Origin: Rhizophagus irregularis
Lineage: Eukaryota > Glomeromycota > Glomeromycetes > Glomerales > Glomeraceae
DNA length: 64,000 nucleotides
NCBI RefSeq assembly: GCF_026210795.1
Contig: NC_089440.1
Location: 496,001 to 560,000 of the forward strand
Direction: 5' to 3'
Below, piece after piece: positions 48,783 to 60,571 of this stretch. A program made the position numbers and the translations under genes. Under the pieces are notes generated by a model. It made no database searches and was not told the origin of the DNA. It saw only the letters and a list, made by a program, of their open reading frames with translations. The stretch's first letter is position 1; each line of letters starts with the position of its first letter.

Positions 48783-48877
48783 GGCCAAGCAAAAAAAAAA
48801 TTTAGATTCTCGTGACCCGGCCGGGTCATTTTTAAAATTTTATGTCACGAGAATCTAAAAATTTTTTTTGCCCGGCC
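48783..48877. mobile_element. Harbinger-like foldback MITE, 95 bp
   Basis: Inverted ends GGCCAAGC and GGCCGGGC are followed by A runs and TTTAGATTCTCGTGAC. TTA is duplicated on both sides (48780-48782 and 48878-48880). Three-base TWA duplication is characteristic of PIF/Harbinger. The centre is CCCGGCCGGG. It is a shortened relative of the MITE at 50277-50512. Confidence 0.8.
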
Positions 48878-48961
48878 TTACCGCAAAACAAAAATCATAG
48901 AGAAAAATGCGTGATTGGAATAGTATTAATAATATTAATTCTGTGTAACCGTAATTATTCT

Positions 48962-49231
48962 CTATTCACAGTATACGTAATGATATACATTGTACTTCAG
49001 GCGTTTAGCTATTCGTAAAAGACAGGCCGTGTTGTGTAATTTTAATATTGATTGTCCTAAGAGTCCTGCTTGATTGTTGTGCTGTAAAATGTGGTGTTTG
49101 GATAGAAGATTGTTAAGTCTTTTACTCATAATGGATACCATAATCTTTCTTAGGGTTTCCAGTAGAGTAATAGGGCGTGTATTGTTACAAATTCGATTTT
49201 CTGATTTTATATTATTATTTGAGAATGTCAA
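48962..49231 (-). pseudogene. LINE reverse transcriptase fragment
   Basis: The minus strand encodes RPITLLETLRKIMVSIMSKR, then LSKHHILQHNNQAGLLG, which matches the first reverse transcriptase motifs of non-LTR elements (RPI.LL....K......RL, then Q.GF). The fragment covers only about 80 residues and no YxDD is present. Flanking minisatellite and T-rich DNA are inserted with it relative to copy A. Confidence 0.7.
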
Positions 49232-49339
49232 AAAATCACACCCAACGTTTTTGATTGGTTACGCGTTTACGTCATCATCAATAAATGTTTATTTATTTAT
49301 TATTTCTAGTACTTTTCCAACTTTAAACCCTTCGCTCAG

Positions 49340-49830
49340 CTGGTATGTTTTTCTTTTTTTTCTTTTTTGTTTTTTATATTTTATTTCTTGCTAACTTTAT
49401 TTTATTCTCTTTAAGTTCTTACTCCTTTGCTTTTTGCAATTAAGGAGTGTTCAGTATAACATAGTCACTGTTTTTTGAAGTTTTTATTTTTTTTATTTTG
49501 TCTCATACACTTCGTTTCTTATATTTTGTTCCTTACATTTCCTTCCTAACTTTATTTTATTTTTTTTAGGTCCTTAGTTCTTCTCGGTATGTTCTTTTTT
49601 TTATTTTTTTTTATTTTGTCTATTATATTTCGTTTCTTATTTTATGGTTTTTACTTGGTCGGTTTGTTTCCTTCATTTTTTTATTCCCTACTGTTCTTTT
49701 ATCTCTTGTTTCCATTGTTACTTTCATTTCCTTATTTTATCATTTCTTTTTCACTCCACTTCATTTTTTTCATTACTTTTCACTCATCCTTCATTTCTTT
49801 CACTCCTTTTCACTTCCCGCCCGTGTTTTA
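49340..49830. other. Pyrimidine-rich low-complexity tract
   Basis: About 500 bp of the plus strand is almost purely T and C with few purines, with two loose repeats around CTAACTTTATTTTATT (49392 and 49545). Open frames here are artefacts of composition. The strand asymmetry is unusual, and a triplex or unwinding tendency is possible. Confidence 0.6.
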
Positions 49831-49857
49831 CGATAATTCTTGAAGTCTTGTTATTAA

Positions 49858-51350
49858 ATTAAAATGCAAATTATGGTCATTAACATTAAGGTAAAATTGT
49901 TAACAATAAAAAGTTATTTATATTATTATCGATTTACATATTTTTTACTATAAAATTACACTTCAAAAAATGTTGAAGAAAATTTATTATGCTAGAATTA
50001 AGATTTAAAATTTGAGTAATGTATTAACTCCGGTCAAATTTTAATGCCGGTCAGAATAAGTTTTAACCGGTTAATAACCGGTTAAGGTTTTTTGAAGCTC
50101 TACTGCGGCTTTATTATATTACAGATCAACCAGCGGAAGTACTAATTACTAAATATTTCTAGAAGATAATGATGGAAACAAAAGATGATACACAAATTAA
50201 GAAAGGAAATGAATGAGAAGCGATTGATACGATAATTTGAACAATTATGGATACAAGAATTTTCTATTTTATCTAAGGCCGGGCAAAAAAAATTTTTAGA
50301 TTCTCGTGACATAAAATTTTAAAAATGACCCGGCCGGCCGGCATTTTTTTTTATATTTGTAAAATTTTTTCATATGTAAAATTTTTTTACGCCACATTGT
50401 CCAACTTAAAATCACGTGATAAAAATTTTTTACTATAAAAAAAAAAATTTCCATTTTTCGAAAAACTGACCCGGCCGGGTCACGAGAATCTAAATTTTTT
50501 TTTTGCTTGGCCTAAATATGAAATAAGGTTAAAAAATAATTTTGTACGATTAATTGGCATTCAAAAAGATGATATTATAAATTGAATCAATTAAACACTG
50601 TTAAATTTGTAAGTTATTAATCATATACTATCAGAATTTTAAAAATTTTTCCAAAGCAACAAATATTATTCAATGCATTGCAACAGGATTAATGAGTTTA
50701 ATTTAATATGATGAATTTCTGATATAGAAAATTAATTATTGCATATGAATTATAATGTGAGTGAAAAATAAAAATTGAAAATTTTACTATATCTGTATAT
50801 TATATCTAGACTAACCTGTATAAATATTTTTGTATTGTATTACCCGTGTTACCTGTTACATAGCGCGTTATTAATGTGGCTTAGCTAAGTCCCGCTTTTT
50901 TTACATGTAACGACCGACATTTGAGTTATGTGTATAGGCTAGTTAACGAATAATATAAATTATAATACTTAATAATAAAAAAGAACAATATTAAAATAAG
51001 TATTGATTATACTAATTATTTAAAAAAATTATATAATCTAAAAAATTTTTAATTTTTTTTTTGGCTGCATAGTATTTTCTAAAAAATCATATCTATTCAA
51101 ATCATATAAAATATATTTATTCTAATGAAAACAAAATACTTATTTCGATTTTATCGCAACACTAACCTGATCCAAACTTAAAAGGCTAAAGAACAAAAAA
51201 GCGTTAGGAAAGAAGAAAATATTAGTTAAAAAAAATACCAAGAAAAAGAATTCGGAAAAAATTCAAAAAAAAAATCAAATACTGAAAAAAGTTTCAGTTT
51301 TTTTTTAAAAAAATTCAGTTTAAATTTTTTTTTTTCTGCTTTGCTCGCTA
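49858..51350. repeat. Segmental duplication upstream of kinase B, counterpart of 35396 onward
   Basis: After the insert, similarity to the copy A upstream region resumes at ATGCAAATTATGGTCATTAA. It includes AACCGGTTAATAACCGGTTA at 50065-50084, GGTCAGAATAAGTTTTAACC and AAATATTTCTAGAAGATAAT. At 50940 it passes the place where copy A carries the 2.75-kb palindrome and the minisatellite. It then matches 40640-41060. At about 51345 it joins the downstream flank of copy C. Confidence 0.85.
50277..50512. mobile_element. Harbinger-like MITE, 236 bp
   Basis: Inverted ends are GGCCGGGCAAAAAAAATTTT (left) and GGCCAAGCAAAAAAAAAATT (right, reverse complement), both reaching AGATTCTCGTGAC, with GACCCGGCCGG further in. 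TAA is present on both sides (50274-50276 and 50513-50515). The duplicated copy at 35881 reads ATCTAAATATG with one TAA, the exact empty site. It contains a TCACGTGA palindrome at 50412. Confidence 0.92.
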
Positions 51351-51699
51351 ATTTAACAATGTCAAAGATTATGGATGCTGATTTTAAGAGCAAAAAACAT
51401 TCTACTTTTGTACCATTTATTGAAATCCTATAATATACTATTTTACAACAATTGCATGCTTTAAAATTGAAATTTTTAGAAAATAATAAAAAAAAATGTC
51501 AAAAAAAGTAATTTATATATTAAAGTTTATGGTTCTCGATATATTTTACAAGTTTGATAAGAATTTAATTTTATTGAGATAATTTAGATTATATATTTCA
51601 TTTAAAATACACAAATAGATGATGCTTATTATGAATACGTAAAAAATAAATTTTTAAAAAAAATAACTTCTGCAGATAACCCTAAGTCTATAATTTAGT

Positions 51700-54176
51700 T
51701 TAACTAGTTTTAATACGTTTTCCTACTTCAAATATTTTAAAATTTGAATAATATTAGCATTAATAAAAAATAAAATAAACATCATCAAGCTAAATAAACA
51801 TTTACCACTATCGTCTTGGGGTTCAAGATTTAATTCTTCCTGGTTTCGCTTTATTAAAGAGGTTGAGAATTTTTGAATTGTTATATTTTGTGATGATAAA
51901 CTAAATTTCAAGTTAATATCAATTAGTAGTACATAATTTAGTTATAAAAATATAATTTAAAATACCTTTTAATATCTATATCAAGCTCTTTTTCTTTTGA
52001 AATATAGTTATAAGTATAATCTAAAGAAAATGCATTTTAAAGATTACTATAAATAATAATTTTAATTACAATTAAATTTTTTGTAGTAGTACCTTGGTTA
52101 TTACCAAATGAAATTGTTGATGATGAATTTGTGGATAAACATTTAGAAATTAAAGCACTTAATGGCCTACTTGTATAAATTGCCTCCGGGTGGCAATTTC
52201 CAGCAAATTCAGGACCAATTTTCTTTGATCCTATCAGTTTCTTTCTTATTGCTTCAGCTTGTTCAAATTCTACTTTATTTTCATTTGTAAAATACCAAAT
52301 ATCAATTATGAAAAAAATTTTTCCTATAGAAGGTCTTTTTTTTGGATCAGGATCCCAACAACTTTTCATTAAATCAGCATAACATTTTGGTGTATCCTCT
52401 GTAATATTGGGTCGTTCTCCATCAAGAATTTTATAAATAAGATGAATATCATGTTCAACATTAGCAAAAGGTTTACAACCTGTTGTAAGTTCCCACATAA
52501 TCATACCGAAACTATAGATATCAGCCTCTTTAGAAAACGCAGCCCCTTTAAATATCTCTGGTGCAATGTAAGGTATAACTCCATATATTTCATTGTTTAA
52601 TGATTTACTACTTTCAGACTGCGATAATCCCAGATCCCCAATTTTCCATTGAAATACATCTAATAATATATTTCCGCTATGAAAATCTCGATGTATAAAT
52701 TTATTCTTATGAATATATTCAAGTCTAAATAAAAAAAAGTTAATTACTGAAATTTTAAGAATATAATGAGCACATTTAAAATATAAATACCCCTTTGAAA
52801 TTTCCTGTAAAATATGTAGTTTTTGATTATAACGATTACTCCACGCAATACTTGTAAAATTCTTTTGTAAATATTTATGTAAGTCTCCTTCTGACGCATA
52901 TTCCATAACTAAAATATAATCATCTGATTCAGGTTCTTTTGTGTAACCATAAACTTCAATTATATAATTATGAAGTGGTTTATTTTTACAATGTTGATTT
53001 GATATTAACTATTAAATTTAAAGATTTAATTAAGGCAGGATTAAAGACTAAATTATTTAGTAAAAATCACTTACGAAAATATTTAGAAATACTCACTTCG
53101 TTTAAGAAATATTTAATATTATTTTTAGAACGTTCAAATCTTTTTAAAATGATTTCTCTATCTAAATCATCATGTGCTGGCCAAATTGCTTTATATATAA
53201 TACCATATCCCCCTTTTGTTATTTCTTTTACATTTTTAAATTGAGAATATGGTATCCACTTAACTAATTTTACAATACGTACGTTTTTAAAAATAGAATT
53301 TAATAGAGTTTCTGGTACAAAATATTTATCAATTGAGTTTGCAATATCATGACCAAAATCTAAATTGTAATATATCATATTATTAAGAAAGAAATCAATA
53401 AGATAACAATCTGCATTACTACACAAAGTGAGTGATATTCTTTTGCATCTTCTACATTGAGTTTTGCCTGTAATTCCAAAAATAATGTTTGTTGTTAAAC
53501 AATATCTGCATCCGATATAAAATACAAGACAATTTTTACAATACTTTTGACATTCTGATATAAATATTAATCTTGACGAACAATTTATACAATATAAATT
53601 GTTGTGCCACCATGGTAAGTAAAGAATTGAAACTTGCTTTTTAAACATGGTTGATTCTACACATTCAAAAGAAATTAGATAACAATCTGAGCATAGTCTT
53701 AATTGCTTTACAGTAGTACGTTCATCTAGTGACTTTCCACATAATTTACAATGTTTTTCACTTTCAATCACCTTATTGTATAATATGTTGATAACATTGT
53801 TATTAGTAGGGTATTCATTAAAAGATCCTATTATTTGTTTAAAATATAAAATTCTTATACAATTTCTATAATTTCTACAACATTTTTGTGGTACTTTTGT
53901 CTTACTTATCTCATGATGTACACTATATTCCAAGACCATTGTGTAATATATGTCCAAATATATATTATCATCAGTTATATCATTAATATAACGCGATAAA
54001 CATTTTTTGCAATATTTTTGATCATGACAAAGAAGCGTCTCGATATATTTTTCTCCACAATAAATACAATTTAAATCAAATTTATTAAAAGAAATAAATT
54101 TAATTGGTATAGGACTAGATTTTAATCTTGGTGTTGGGTCAAAAAATTTTTCATTTTTTGTATTTGCAAGTTCCAT
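51700..54176 (-). CDS. TKL-like protein kinase with zinc knuckles, copy C (exon 2 indel)
   Basis: Exons on the minus strand: 54176-53097, 53010-52791, 52724-52093, 52020-51966, 51900-51806 and 51722-51700. The layout equals copy B, but the sum is 2105 nt, so one base is missing or two are extra. The break is in exon 2 near 52976-52990, in an A-rich stretch (AAAAATAAAAACC on the coding strand); upstream and downstream frames are otherwise open. The zinc-knuckle N-terminus (C37IYC40 and others), Gly loop KGGYGIIYK, ILKRF lysine, IHRDFHSGN, DLG, APE and tail GKRIKTS are all present. The intron at 52725-52790 is 66 nt with no in-frame stop, so its retention would not break the frame. The gene is either newly dead or carries a homopolymer error. 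Confidence 0.7.
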
Positions 54177-54375
54177 TTTGTTATATTAATTTAATTAAGT
54201 ATCGATAAAATAATGAATTTGGAAATTTTGAAAATTTTGAACGTATATTTATTTATAATTTCAGCTTGAACTTTCTGTTAGTGATACAGAAAGTATTTCT
54301 AGATTTCTCATGGAATTCTAAATTATTATGGAAAGTTTGTTTTAAATTTGGAAGTACTTTATCGAAGAGCAAATG
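54177..54375 (-). promoter_or_regulatory. Upstream block of kinase C, without palindrome cluster
   Basis: It shares ACTTTCTGTTAGTGATACAG and GAAGTACTTTATCGAAGAGC with copies A and B, then stops before the AACCGGTT cluster, and switches directly to sequence matching the middle of the duplicated segment (AAATATTTCTAGAAGATAAT at about 54448). Confidence 0.5.
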
Positions 54376-55304
54376 CATAATAGTAATACAATTTCTTTAT
54401 TATATTTATTTATTTAGTTAAAAAGTATTTTTAGTGTAATTATTAAATATTTCTAGAAGATAATGATGGAAACAAAAAATGATAAACAAATTAAGGAAAT
54501 GTTTAGAAAATCAATACTTGAACAATGATAATTAAAAAAGAAATTTCTGTTTAAATAAGGTCGAAAAATAATTTTGTACGACCAATTGGGCGTGTATCAC
54601 GTCATAATAAATGATGATAAAATTAAATCAATTTAATACTATAAAATCTTAAAGTAAATCGATCGTATATAAAATCATTATAATATTTGAGCTTTTACGT
54701 GATGTTTCTACTAAAACTAAGAAACAGGAACCGTTATAAAGTTCTTTCTGTCCGTTTACTTAGCTAGAAATGTATCAATAGCGTTAACTTTGTAAAATAT
54801 GTATCGCATATGTCTGCGTGAGTTGATATTTTATTTGATAATGAATAACGTAACTTTTTTAAAAAATTATAAGAAAGCGAATAATATTAATGTTACTTTG
54901 TTTTTATAAAATTAAAACCAATCTATCTAATTTTTTATCGAGGAAAATATTATTGAGTTATAATCAAGAGGGTAACCCTTTTTTTAGATAGGAGAGAATT
55001 GAAGACTATAAAGTATAAACAAATGTTCATGATGTCACGTCTGCGGTCATCCAGTAATCACTCGTGTAAAATGTATGCTCGGTAAATCAAGCTTTTGACG
55101 TTAATCTTATACAGGATATTCAATTGTGAAACATACTGTACGTTTCGCCGTACTTTTCATTTTTCGCTAAAATATTTAGCGTTAGCTATTAATTATCGCA
55201 CCCTATAGGATCATGCTGATTTTATTTGCGTGACGTTAATCATATTTTCCAAAAACTTTATATGCTAATTATGATACATATATAATTTATACAGTACAAG
55301 TATT
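54376..55304. other. Intergenic between kinase C and BTB gene
   Basis: Its start matches the duplicated upstream segment (54438-54640). The rest shows no gene. The short match CCTATAGGATCATGCTGATT at 55202 is shared with 43319. Confidence 0.5.
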
Positions 55305-56893
55305 TTAAAAGATGAGTATTTCCTTATCAAAAGATTTATCCTTATTTGTTTGATCATTTCCTATCCCTTCATTACTTAAATTTAATAAAATATGATTAAA
55401 TTTAGTATTTTTTAAAGTATTCTTCTTTACCTTTTTTATAACTTGAAAAACTTCATAATCAACCACATTAAATTTTGAAGATATACCTATACTAGGATAT
55501 GAATAAGGATTACTCGTCCAAGAATTACTATAATAAGAATAAACTAAATCATTTCCACCACCAAATCTTGGACCATCGAATGGAAAACATCCTATAGAAT
55601 AATCATCTCCATTACTATAACCTATTTTTATACTTTCAAGATCATCATTTTTATCTGTTAATGAAAATATAAAACTATCTTTAGTTGACATCCAAGATTT
55701 ATTTGAATCCCAATAAAGTGGATTATAACCTCCAACTATTTGTTCCGAATCTTTAATTTTTGCTATAATTATAGTAGCACCTTTATTATCACATTTTTCA
55801 TGAAATGCTGTTGCTGTATAACCATCTCTACTAGCTCTATATAAAAGATTAAAATCATAAGGAATAGCTTTAATATACTTTGAATTCTCTTCTTTTTTAT
55901 CAATCCAATTTGTAAGTAAAATGATATGATTTTGATTAATTATAAAAGAGTCAATAACACTTTTTGAATATCTTGGCTTATTATCAAACGTTAATTCAGA
56001 AGTTGTATAAAATTTTAAAATTTTTTCTTGTAATTCTTTTGGTAAAATTTCTTCATAAGGTTTGACTTTGATTAAATAATTATCATGAGAAATCTCATTA
56101 AATCTAACCAATGGTATAAATTTATGAAGAATTCTTTTAAAGACATCAAATTTTTCATGAAAATCTTTTCCAATATTATCATCATTAAGAATTGGATCTT
56201 GAGCTAATCCCCATTTAATAAGATTTTCCCAAATTTCAATTTCATCCAAATTCAAATCATCACGTTTTAGAATAATTTCTAATATAGGAGCAGGTAAATA
56301 AATAAATTTAGAAGAATTAAATAAAATTTCAGGATCATAACAGATCATTTCTAAACAAAATTCTTGCAAATTATTAAATTCTTGACGATAAAAAATGGTT
56401 TGTAAAATTCCAATTGGATCATCTCGTAAGAATTGATGATGATTTTCAATAAGGAAATCTTCGATGGGTTTAATTAATTGATTCAACTTTAAATCATCAG
56501 AGGCGATCATAATATTTAAAATCTCAATTCCGGTTTTTTTTGTAATATCAGCGTGTCCCGTATAAAGATATCTAAAAAAGAAATACGGTTCATATTAAAA
56601 AAAAATATGTATATATTTTTTTAACATTGAAATATTTTTCAAACTTACTTGATAATAACCTCAAAAGTTTGAGGAGTAATATTTGTTTCTTTAATTATAT
56701 ATTTTCCATCTTTTTTATCAATATCATTTGAAGAAAGGATTTTGTTAAAATATTCGGATCTACAACTCAAGATATTGGAGTGAGCACGAAATTCCTTAAA
56801 GTCACCAACGTAAATGATGACATCATAATTGGTTTCTGTTTTGAGTAATCTTTCAAGATTTTTTACAACTTCAGATTCATGGTTACATGACAT
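55305..56893 (-). CDS. BTB-BACK-TLDc protein, 503 aa
   Basis: Two exons on the minus strand, 56893-56649 and 56571-55305. The 77-nt intron (GTAAGT to TTTAG) splits a Lys codon at the same place as in the other three BTB genes, and the joined frame reads K-YLYTGHADI. BTB covers about residues 20-115 (YDVIIYVGDFKEFRAHSNIL), BACK about 120-240 (NLDEIEIWENLIKWGLAQDP) and TLDc about 290-465 (CDNKGATIIIAKI, then GGYNPLYWDS, then DSFIFSLTDKND). A 38-residue tail after the TLDc end (NVVDYEVFQVIKK) is Asn/Lys-rich and absent from the relatives. The likely role is a cullin-3 adaptor or V-ATPase/oxidative-stress protein by domain; the substrate is unknown. Confidence 0.9.
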
Positions 56894-58831
56894 GTTTTAG
56901 AATGTTTTTATTAAATATAATATTTCGAATGATAAGAAAAAAAAATAACAAAATGAGCATAAAAGGAAAAAAAAATGAAAAATGAAAATTACTTACACTA
57001 TGTATTTATTGTTCCGTATATTTCCGCCAAAATAATCATAATGTGGGCTTCTTACAGTAATTTTACTAATTTGGGAAATAATTGATGACTTCAGAGAAAG
57101 ATAGAAAAACTAGTTTCATCACAGGTTATATTAGTTTTTTAAATAACGTCATTTGTTTATAATTATGTGATATTGTCATACAGCACTTGGCTGGATGCAA
57201 ATGTACTACAATAACAAAGATGACCAACAACATAAAATTCATGTGAATTCAGATATTCATTGATAAAGCATATGATTTCATACCAATCATAATCTCTTTA
57301 ACGAGAATAAATAAATTTTATTCGTTAAAAATATACATTATCAAATATTTTAAGTTACTTTGTTTTCAACTCAGAATAAGCAAGTTAATTAATCATTCTT
57401 TTAATTCTTATTATGGTTACCCGATCCTTGTGTCATGAATTTTATTAATTGGTCAAAAAATTGTATGTATTGTATGTACAAAATTTTATATACTTTAAAA
57501 ATTAATTATTAAAACATGATTCCCCTTAAAAAATTATTTATATATAAAATATTTTATCCGACAAACCGACATCATGTTAATTCGGATGATAAAAGTTAAC
57601 GAACTCCGGCTCAACAAATGTTGATTACGTATTAAAATTTTCAATATTGTTATAATAAATGGAGATTCGTTATATTAAATTTTGACCATATTTCATAGTT
57701 GGTCTCATATTATTATTAACTTCATATCTTTAAAAGAAACAAAAAAAAAAATACAAATAAAAAGGGATGATCCTTTTCATTTAATTAATTTATTTGTTTA
57801 CGCTGTTATTTTTTATTTATGTTTTTATTTTATTTTATTTTATTATTTTTTTGAGAAAAAAATTTTTGAAAAAAAATCAAATTTGAATGTTGAAAAGAAA
57901 TAATACTTACATCTTCTTGATTTAATGAAATGTGAATGATGATACTATCATTACGACGTTACGTGCTTAATCAATATGATATTAACGTTCTTACAAATTA
58001 TTTGAAAAGATTATAAAAATATTCTCTTAAATTATATAAACCCTCAGGAAATTTTTCAAATTTTTTTCAATTACCAAAATTTTTTTGATGATTTTTAATC
58101 ATCGAGATCCCAAGGATAAGTGCGTAACGTAAAAATTAGTCACGAAAACGAAAACGTAAAGAATAAAGTTTCATTTATCTTTCCTTATATAGAAATCACA
58201 TGACTTACAGACTATCATTAAAGTTTTTACGCTTAAAAGTATCAATGTTTATCTAGTTGTTTATTATTTATCGCATATCGTCATTCGTCACACGAATTAT
58301 TTCAATTAATATGGGAATTTTATAACAAAATTTGAGTAACGCTTAAAAAAAATAATAAGTAGTTTCATTATTCATAATTTTTTTTTTATTTCTATTTTTA
58401 CTTTAATGATGAAAAATATAAAATACTTTAATATATATAATATATATAATTTTGTTTTAAATTAGAATTTTTTTTTTTAATTTAGAATTTTTCTGTTCTT
58501 ATTTCTTAAAAAAAAACTATCCGCCTATTCTAAAAATAGTGGTGATATACTTACTGCACTTACTGTAAATGAAATGTGATATTTACTATATATAGAATGA
58601 ACTTCCTTTTTCTAAATCAAGTTACCTTACTTATAAATAATGTCACTTGATAAATATAAAAAACTGGTATCCGTACGTACGCCAAAGTTTGTCAAGTTTG
58701 TTCATCCCTTATTCACATGTATTAATTTGGAAGTTCATTCAATTGTTCCAAGTTAATTTAAATAATTTTTAAACCCTTAAAAGATTAAAAATAATAAAAA
58801 TAATTTTTTTTTTCAGCGTTAAAAAAAAAAA
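56894..58831. other. Divergent intergenic region between BTB and alpha-kinase genes
   Basis: About 1.9 kb without a gene. It must contain both divergent promoters. An E-box-like CACATGA occurs at about 58197. A weak relic of the pogo-type MITE end (ATTCGTTATATTAAATTTTG) is at about 57665. A 73-codon open frame at 57682 is A/T-run driven and was not called. Confidence 0.45.
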
Positions 58832-60571
58832 ATGTCCACGTTCAAGAGATTCTCCTCGAAAAGAAATTCGGAAAATGAAAGTTCTAATACATCATCCACC
58901 AATTCTGTTTCTACTTCACTTGCATCTGATTTAAATAATCTAAACCTTACTGAAGAACGTCTGAAACGTTATGCTGATGAGGCAAATACCCTATCTTCTG
59001 ATACAACATGTATTGAAGGTGAAACCAAATTAAGGGCCAGGGCTATATTTTTACGAGAAAAGGCTGTATCTAAAACTCTTAATAACATCAAACTTTCAAT
59101 GAAAGTTGATCTTTGCTTTGTTTTAGACTGTTCTGGATCTATGGCACCTTTTATTGATGCTGCTAAAGATTGTATTTTACAAGTTTCAAATTATGTTAAA
59201 AATACAAATCCAAATATTAAACTTCGAGTTGGATTTTGTGGATATCGTGATTATTATAATAAAGATAAACACCTACAAGTTTTTGATTTTACCGACAATT
59301 ATGAAAATTTTACAAAATATCTACATAATCATGTGTTGGCCATTTCTAATGATGATGATCCAGAGGATGTTCTTGGAGGTCTTAATGCAGCAGTAAATCT
59401 ATTGAATTGGATTAGTACCACTCGAGTTCTTCTTCATATTGGTGATTTTCCACCACATGGTCGTCGTTTCACAAATTTAAGAGATAAATATCCAGATGGT
59501 GATCCAAGTGGTCTAACTCCAGAAACTATATTAAAAGAAATGCAATCAAAAAATATTCTTTACTTCTTTGGAAAAGTTACGGATCATACAGAAAAAATGC
59601 TTCAAGTATTTCGTGGTATAATCGGTGAATTTCCAGTGTTTGATATTGTGGGAGGTGATCCAATTGAATTAATTGAAAAACTTGTTAAGGCTACATCATC
59701 ATCTATTACTCTTGCTGTTTCTTTAACTAGTACAGTTGGAAATGGTTCCAAAGATATATATTCTTTACAACAAAAAAAACTTGACATGAATCCAAATGAA
59801 CCAGATTGGAAAATTCTTTCATTACAAAAAGGAGTTGTAATGTGGTATCAAATTCCTAAATATTTGAATGAAATTAAAGATCAAAAATATTTTAATAAAT
59901 CGGAATTATTTTCTAAAAGTTTCTCATTCAAGATTGCCTCTCAACCATTTTCTGCAGGTATTGAAAAGTGTGCATATTATGCTCTTGATGATCAAAATAA
60001 TCCATTGGTTATAAAGGAATATCATTGCGTTGGAAGAACGAATCCTTTTGAAAAATATCTCGAAGCGATAGAAATATCTACTGTAGCATCTTTTCTTTCT
60101 AGAGAATTTAATTTAATTACAAAAGGAAAAGAGATTCATAAAGTAAACTATCTTGATGTGAGTCTTTTACGTACCGGTACCGTTGATCTTCATACTCGAT
60201 ATTATACTATAGAACCAAGACTTCAAAATTCTGGGTATAAAAGATTTAATGCAAATACTGGTATTATTACAGAACTTCATCATACACTTGAGGCATTTGC
60301 TCATTTTACATATAAGTATACCAATGGTTATTTAGTTGTTTGTGATCTTCAAGGAATTGAACTTGATGGTGAATTCTTGTTAACAGATCCTGCGATACAT
60401 TGTGTTGATACCTTAAGATTTGGAAGAACAAATTTTGGTAAAGAAGGAATTAAACAATGTTTCTTAGCAAATCATAAATGTAATGAAATTTGTGAAAAAT
60501 TGAGATTAAGTTCCAATTCTAAATTTAGATTAAACCTTGAAAAGTTAAACCTTTTTAAGGGATGTTTTTAG
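58832..60571 (+). CDS. VWA-alpha-kinase protein (VwkA-like), 579 aa
   Basis: Single intact exon. Residues 1-40 are Ser/Asn-rich. A von Willebrand A domain begins at about 92 (KVDLCFVLDCSGSM), with a full MIDAS motif DxSGS whose first Asp is at about 99. The alpha-kinase domain is at about 345-570: FKIASQPFSAGIEKCAYYAL, then LVIKEY (ATP-anchoring Lys), then GYLVVCDLQGIELDG, then LTDPAIHC, then FGRTNFGKEGI and HKCNEIC, the last with the His/Cys zinc site of the family. This architecture matches Dictyostelium VwkA, linked there to myosin II and the contractile vacuole. Alpha-kinases are unrelated in sequence to typical kinases. All signature residues are present, so it is probably active. Start chosen at the first Met, after an A-rich leader. 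Confidence 0.93.
   Translation: MSTFKRFSSKRNSENESSNTSSTNSVSTSLASDLNNLNLTEERLKRYADEANTLSSDTTCIEGETKLRARAIFLREKAVSKTLNNIKLSMKVDLCFVLDCSGSMAPFIDAAKDCILQVSNYVKNTNPNIKLRVGFCGYRDYYNKDKHLQVFDFTDNYENFTKYLHNHVLAISNDDDPEDVLGGLNAAVNLLNWISTTRVLLHIGDFPPHGRRFTNLRDKYPDGDPSGLTPETILKEMQSKNILYFFGKVTDHTEKMLQVFRGIIGEFPVFDIVGGDPIELIEKLVKATSSSITLAVSLTSTVGNGSKDIYSLQQKKLDMNPNEPDWKILSLQKGVVMWYQIPKYLNEIKDQKYFNKSELFSKSFSFKIASQPFSAGIEKCAYYALDDQNNPLVIKEYHCVGRTNPFEKYLEAIEISTVASFLSREFNLITKGKEIHKVNYLDVSLLRTGTVDLHTRYYTIEPRLQNSGYKRFNANTGIITELHHTLEAFAHFTYKYTNGYLVVCDLQGIELDGEFLLTDPAIHCVDTLRFGRTNFGKEGIKQCFLANHKCNEICEKLRLSSNSKFRLNLEKLNLFKGCF

Noticed and set aside
49589-49862. Phe/Ser/Leu-rich open frames resembling membrane proteins
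   Set aside because: Both frames come from a pyrimidine-only tract, so apparent membrane segments are a composition artefact.
57655-57690. A further pogo-type MITE
   Set aside because: Only one weak end (ATTCGTTATATTAAATTTTG) is visible; the opposite end and TA flanks could not be found.
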